This document shows, one piece after another, positions 62,149 through 64,000 of a stretch of DNA of 64,000 nucleotides. Each line of letters begins with the position of its first letter. Within the stretch, counting starts at the first letter, position 1. This stretch comes from CAZOOK01 sp964581385 (lineage in GTDB: Bacteria > Pseudomonadota > Gammaproteobacteria > Nevskiales > Nevskiaceae). The notes beneath the pieces are model-generated. The model was not told where the DNA came from. It ran no database searches and worked only from the letters and a program-made list of their open reading frames with translations. The position numbers were made by a program, and so were the translations under genes. The stretch lies in the NCBI GenBank assembly GCA_964581385.1, contig CAZOOK010000003.1:124001-188000 (forward strand), written 5' to 3'.

Positions 62149-63101
62149 TTGGTGGATTTATTGGTCCACAGCTTGGCAAAGTTGCCGATCATGTTCGTGG
62201 TGTTCAAGTTGGCGCTGATGATGCCGTTAGTGCCGTTCATTTTGGCGCCACCCGGCCAGGCATGGCCGCCGTTGACGACGCTATAGAGATCCACTTCGCC
62301 GTGCGAACCGCAAGCAGCGTTGTGCTGCAGCGTCACAGAAGTACCGTCGTTGAGCGTGACCGGCAGTTTCTGTGTGGAGGTCTGCTTCGGATTGCAGGCG
62401 CCATAACTTGCCCAGGCATTGAAGGTCTGCAACGCGCCGATGAACAGGCTGGAGCCGTTATAAGGCACGATGGGATCGGCGGTTCCCATGACGAAGATCA
62501 TTGGCACGGGATGGCTCGGGCGGCAGACTTTGGCCATGGGAGACAGCATTTCCGCGGCGACAGCGACCACCGATGCCAATAACTGTGACTGCTCGCAGGC
62601 CACACGTGTCGCCATGAACCCACCGTCCGACATGCCGGCCATCGAGACGCGAGTGGGATCGATAGGATATTGCTGAGTCGCAGTCTGGATCAGCGTCTTC
62701 AGAAAGCCGACATCATCGGCGGTGGGACTCGCGTTTGCGGGGTTGATATTCCACTGGCCATTGATGGCCGGCGGCAGAATGACCCAATAGCCCATTTGCG
62801 CCGCAAGCGTTCCGGCCCGGGCGTTGTTTGCAATATCTTCCGGTGTCCCGCCCTGGCCGTGCAGCAGGACGATGGCTGGCGACTTATTGCTCGGGAGCAT
62901 CGAGGGCCGGATGAACAGAACCGAACGGGCCAGACCCTGGTACGTAACGCCTTGATAGAAACTGACTGTGCCGGCAGCCGGTACAAGACTGGCAGGCACC
63001 GTGACAGGTTGGCCTGCATGGGCGGTTGAAGAAATCAGTGCTGCAGACACAGCCAATAGCGTCATCGCTGCAGTGCGGACGCAAAGCCGCGGAAGATTCA
63101 T
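62145..63101 (-). CDS. Secreted PHB-depolymerase-like esterase
   Basis: A 318-residue alpha/beta hydrolase with a signal peptide (AAMTLLAVSAALISSTAHA). The oxyanion region is LLHGQGGTPEDI; nucleophile Ser in AGMSDGGF; Asp in VMGTADPIVPY; His in NGGHAWPGG. These match the LpqC/polyhydroxybutyrate depolymerase family of short-chain ester hydrolases. Cys pairs (ACNPKQ, AACGSHG) may be disulphide-bonded. Monocistronic and convergent with the FMN reductase. Confidence 0.87.
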   Translation of the reverse strand: MNLPRLCVRTAAMTLLAVSAALISSTAHAGQPVTVPASLVPAAGTVSFYQGVTYQGLARSVLFIRPSMLPSNKSPAIVLLHGQGGTPEDIANNARAGTLAAQMGYWVILPPAINGQWNINPANASPTADDVGFLKTLIQTATQQYPIDPTRVSMAGMSDGGFMATRVACEQSQLLASVVAVAAEMLSPMAKVCRPSHPVPMIFVMGTADPIVPYNGSSLFIGALQTFNAWASYGACNPKQTSTQKLPVTLNDGTSVTLQHNAACGSHGEVDLYSVVNGGHAWPGGAKMNGTNGIISANLNTTNMIGNFAKLWTNKSTN

Positions 63102-63305
63102 TTTTTTGTTGTCGAATGAAAATTTATGCGGTCAGCGTAACCGCCACAAACCGCAATTCCCGCACAGGGCTGACAGCCGGCCTATGCTGTCGGGTTGAGC
63201 GGATTTCTTAAGGAACGATAGTGGTGATGTCTGCGACTGCAGTCGTCAATACGGCAACAAGCACACATCGAATATGCTCACGGTCACGGACTTCCGGAGA
63301 CCGTC

Positions 63306-63680
63306 ATGCGCAAACAGCTTCGCACCAGCCTCGCCCTGATGTCATTCGCATGTGGTCTGGCGACCGGCGACGTCGCGACCTCGGCGGCGTGGGCGCTGCC
63401 GCTGCGCACCCAGACGCTGTGTCCAGCCGGCATGCGCGCGTGCACCGGCACGTTCGGCAACACCTGCTATTCGCCGACCGGCAACATGGTCTGTATGGGC
63501 GGTGTGGTGTGTGCCGCCGGTCAGCAGGTCTGCGGCGGGCCGTATGGTACGAGTTGCTATTCGCGGGCGGCGGGCCAGCAGTGTCTGCAAGGGATTGTCT
63601 GCGGACTCGGTGAGTCGGTTTGCAACGTCGGCGGCATACCGCAGTGCTACAACCCGGCGCGCGGCGCGAAATGCCAGTGA
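63306..63680 (+). CDS. Secreted protein with three 4-Cys repeats
   Basis: A 124-residue protein with a signal peptide followed by three near-exact 30-residue repeats, each with Cys at repeat positions 2, 9, 17 and 26 and the core C-Y at position 17-18: LCPAGMRACTGTFGNTCYS, VCAAGQQVCGGPYGTSCYS and VCGLGESVCNVGGIPQCYN. Twelve cysteines suggest six disulphides. No known family is recognised. It could be an extracellular matrix, inhibitor or metal-binding protein. Confidence 0.75.
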   Translation: MRKQLRTSLALMSFACGLATGDVATSAAWALPLRTQTLCPAGMRACTGTFGNTCYSPTGNMVCMGGVVCAAGQQVCGGPYGTSCYSRAAGQQCLQGIVCGLGESVCNVGGIPQCYNPARGAKCQ

Positions 63681-63696
63681 GTGCGAGCGGTTGGTT

Positions 63697-64000
63697 TCAG
63701 GTCACGCGCACGTCAAACAGATCGCGCGATCGTCGCCAGACGTAAAAGACCGTCAATAACGTCAGTACGCCGCCCGCCACCACCGACGGCACGGTGCCGA
63801 GCAGCTGTGCGGCGGTACCGGACTCGAAAGCGCCGAGTTCGTTCGAGGTGGTGACGAAGATGCTGTTCACCGACAGCACGCGGCCACGCAGATGATCGGG
63901 CACCATGCTCTGCATGATGGTGTTGCGGACGACGACGCTGATGCTGTCGAACGCGCCGATGGCGAACAAGGCGACCACCGACAGCCAGAACACATTCGAG
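63697..64000 (-). CDS. MFS exporter, C-terminal part (cut by window edge)
   Basis: About 101 residues of the C-terminal half, with LSVVALFAIGAFDSISVVVRNTIMQ, MVPDHLRGRVLSVNSIFVTTSNELGAFESG and a final helix ending RRSRDLFDVRVT. The PDHLRGRV loop is typical of MFS drug or siderophore exporters of the EntS type. The start lies beyond the window. It ends 17 bases from the Cys-repeat gene on the opposite strand. Confidence 0.8.
   Translation of the reverse strand, partial: SNVFWLSVVALFAIGAFDSISVVVRNTIMQSMVPDHLRGRVLSVNSIFVTTSNELGAFESGTAAQLLGTVPSVVAGGVLTLLTVFYVWRRSRDLFDVRVT

Noticed and set aside
1..64000. tRNA, rRNA, transposase or integrase genes
   Set aside because: None could be recognised on either strand by reading; the repeats and islet ends lack any encoded recombinase.

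Overview
The window is about 64 kb of GC-rich proteobacterial DNA. A complete System I cytochrome c maturation set (ccmA to ccmI), sucAB, galU, psd, folD and guaA, together with DUF1302/DUF1329/RND and steroid-type catabolic genes, suggest a gammaproteobacterium near Steroidobacterales, Nevskiales or Xanthomonadales. This placement is inferred from gene content, not from a marker-gene search. No rRNA, tRNA, CRISPR array, transposase or integrase was found.

Layout. 0-1.0 kb: a CoA-transferase end and an extradiol dioxygenase that look like steroid ring degradation. 1.3-3.7 kb: a lysine-rich small protein, an FNR-like box, psd and a MoxR ATPase. 3.7-8.7 kb: a block of minus-strand genes (DUF2971, lipoprotein, S9 peptidase, old yellow enzyme) that separates MoxR from its usual partner DUF58 at 8.8 kb. 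9.8-16.3 kb: an orphan CheB, sucAB and galU. 16.4-22.1 kb: ccmCDEFGHI with overlapping stop/start codons. 22.1-33.8 kb: a block of regulators and secreted enzymes (two paralogous GGDEF proteins, two Crp-family regulators, DUF3309, a BON protein, a sorbosone-dehydrogenase-like lipoprotein, a dihaem cytochrome, an AraC regulator). It sits between ccmC and ccmBA (33.8-35.0 kb), so the ccm operon is split. 35.0-36.4 kb: one small barrel protein gene between two inverted structured repeats. 36.4-49.8 kb: folD, then SDR, acyl-CoA dehydrogenase, an Ntn acylase, YCF48, RND, DUF1302 and DUF1329, a module associated with hydrophobic substrates. 49.9-53.1 kb: a divergent TetR operon with a PLP enzyme and a lactone oxidase. 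53.1-57.0 kb: porin with a PstS-like protein, an SCP2 protein and an HI0933 flavoprotein. 57.1-61.3 kb: guaA followed by a small islet bounded by a second copy of the guaA 3' end. 61.5-64 kb: FMN reductase, esterase, Cys-repeat protein and part of an MFS exporter.

The most unusual signal is the pair of ~270-bp repeats at 35,043-35,314 and 36,079-36,347. Each can fold into an outer stem plus two arms. Between the two copies the stem sequences differ at many positions, yet nearly every change is matched by a complementary change in the opposite strand of the same stem. Other points of interest are the guaA islet with att-like ends and no integrase, the two split operons, the duplicated GGDEF genes with degenerate active sites, a truncated cytochrome tail with an expanded TAC repeat, a predicted seven-bladed secreted propeller and a three-repeat 4-Cys secreted protein.
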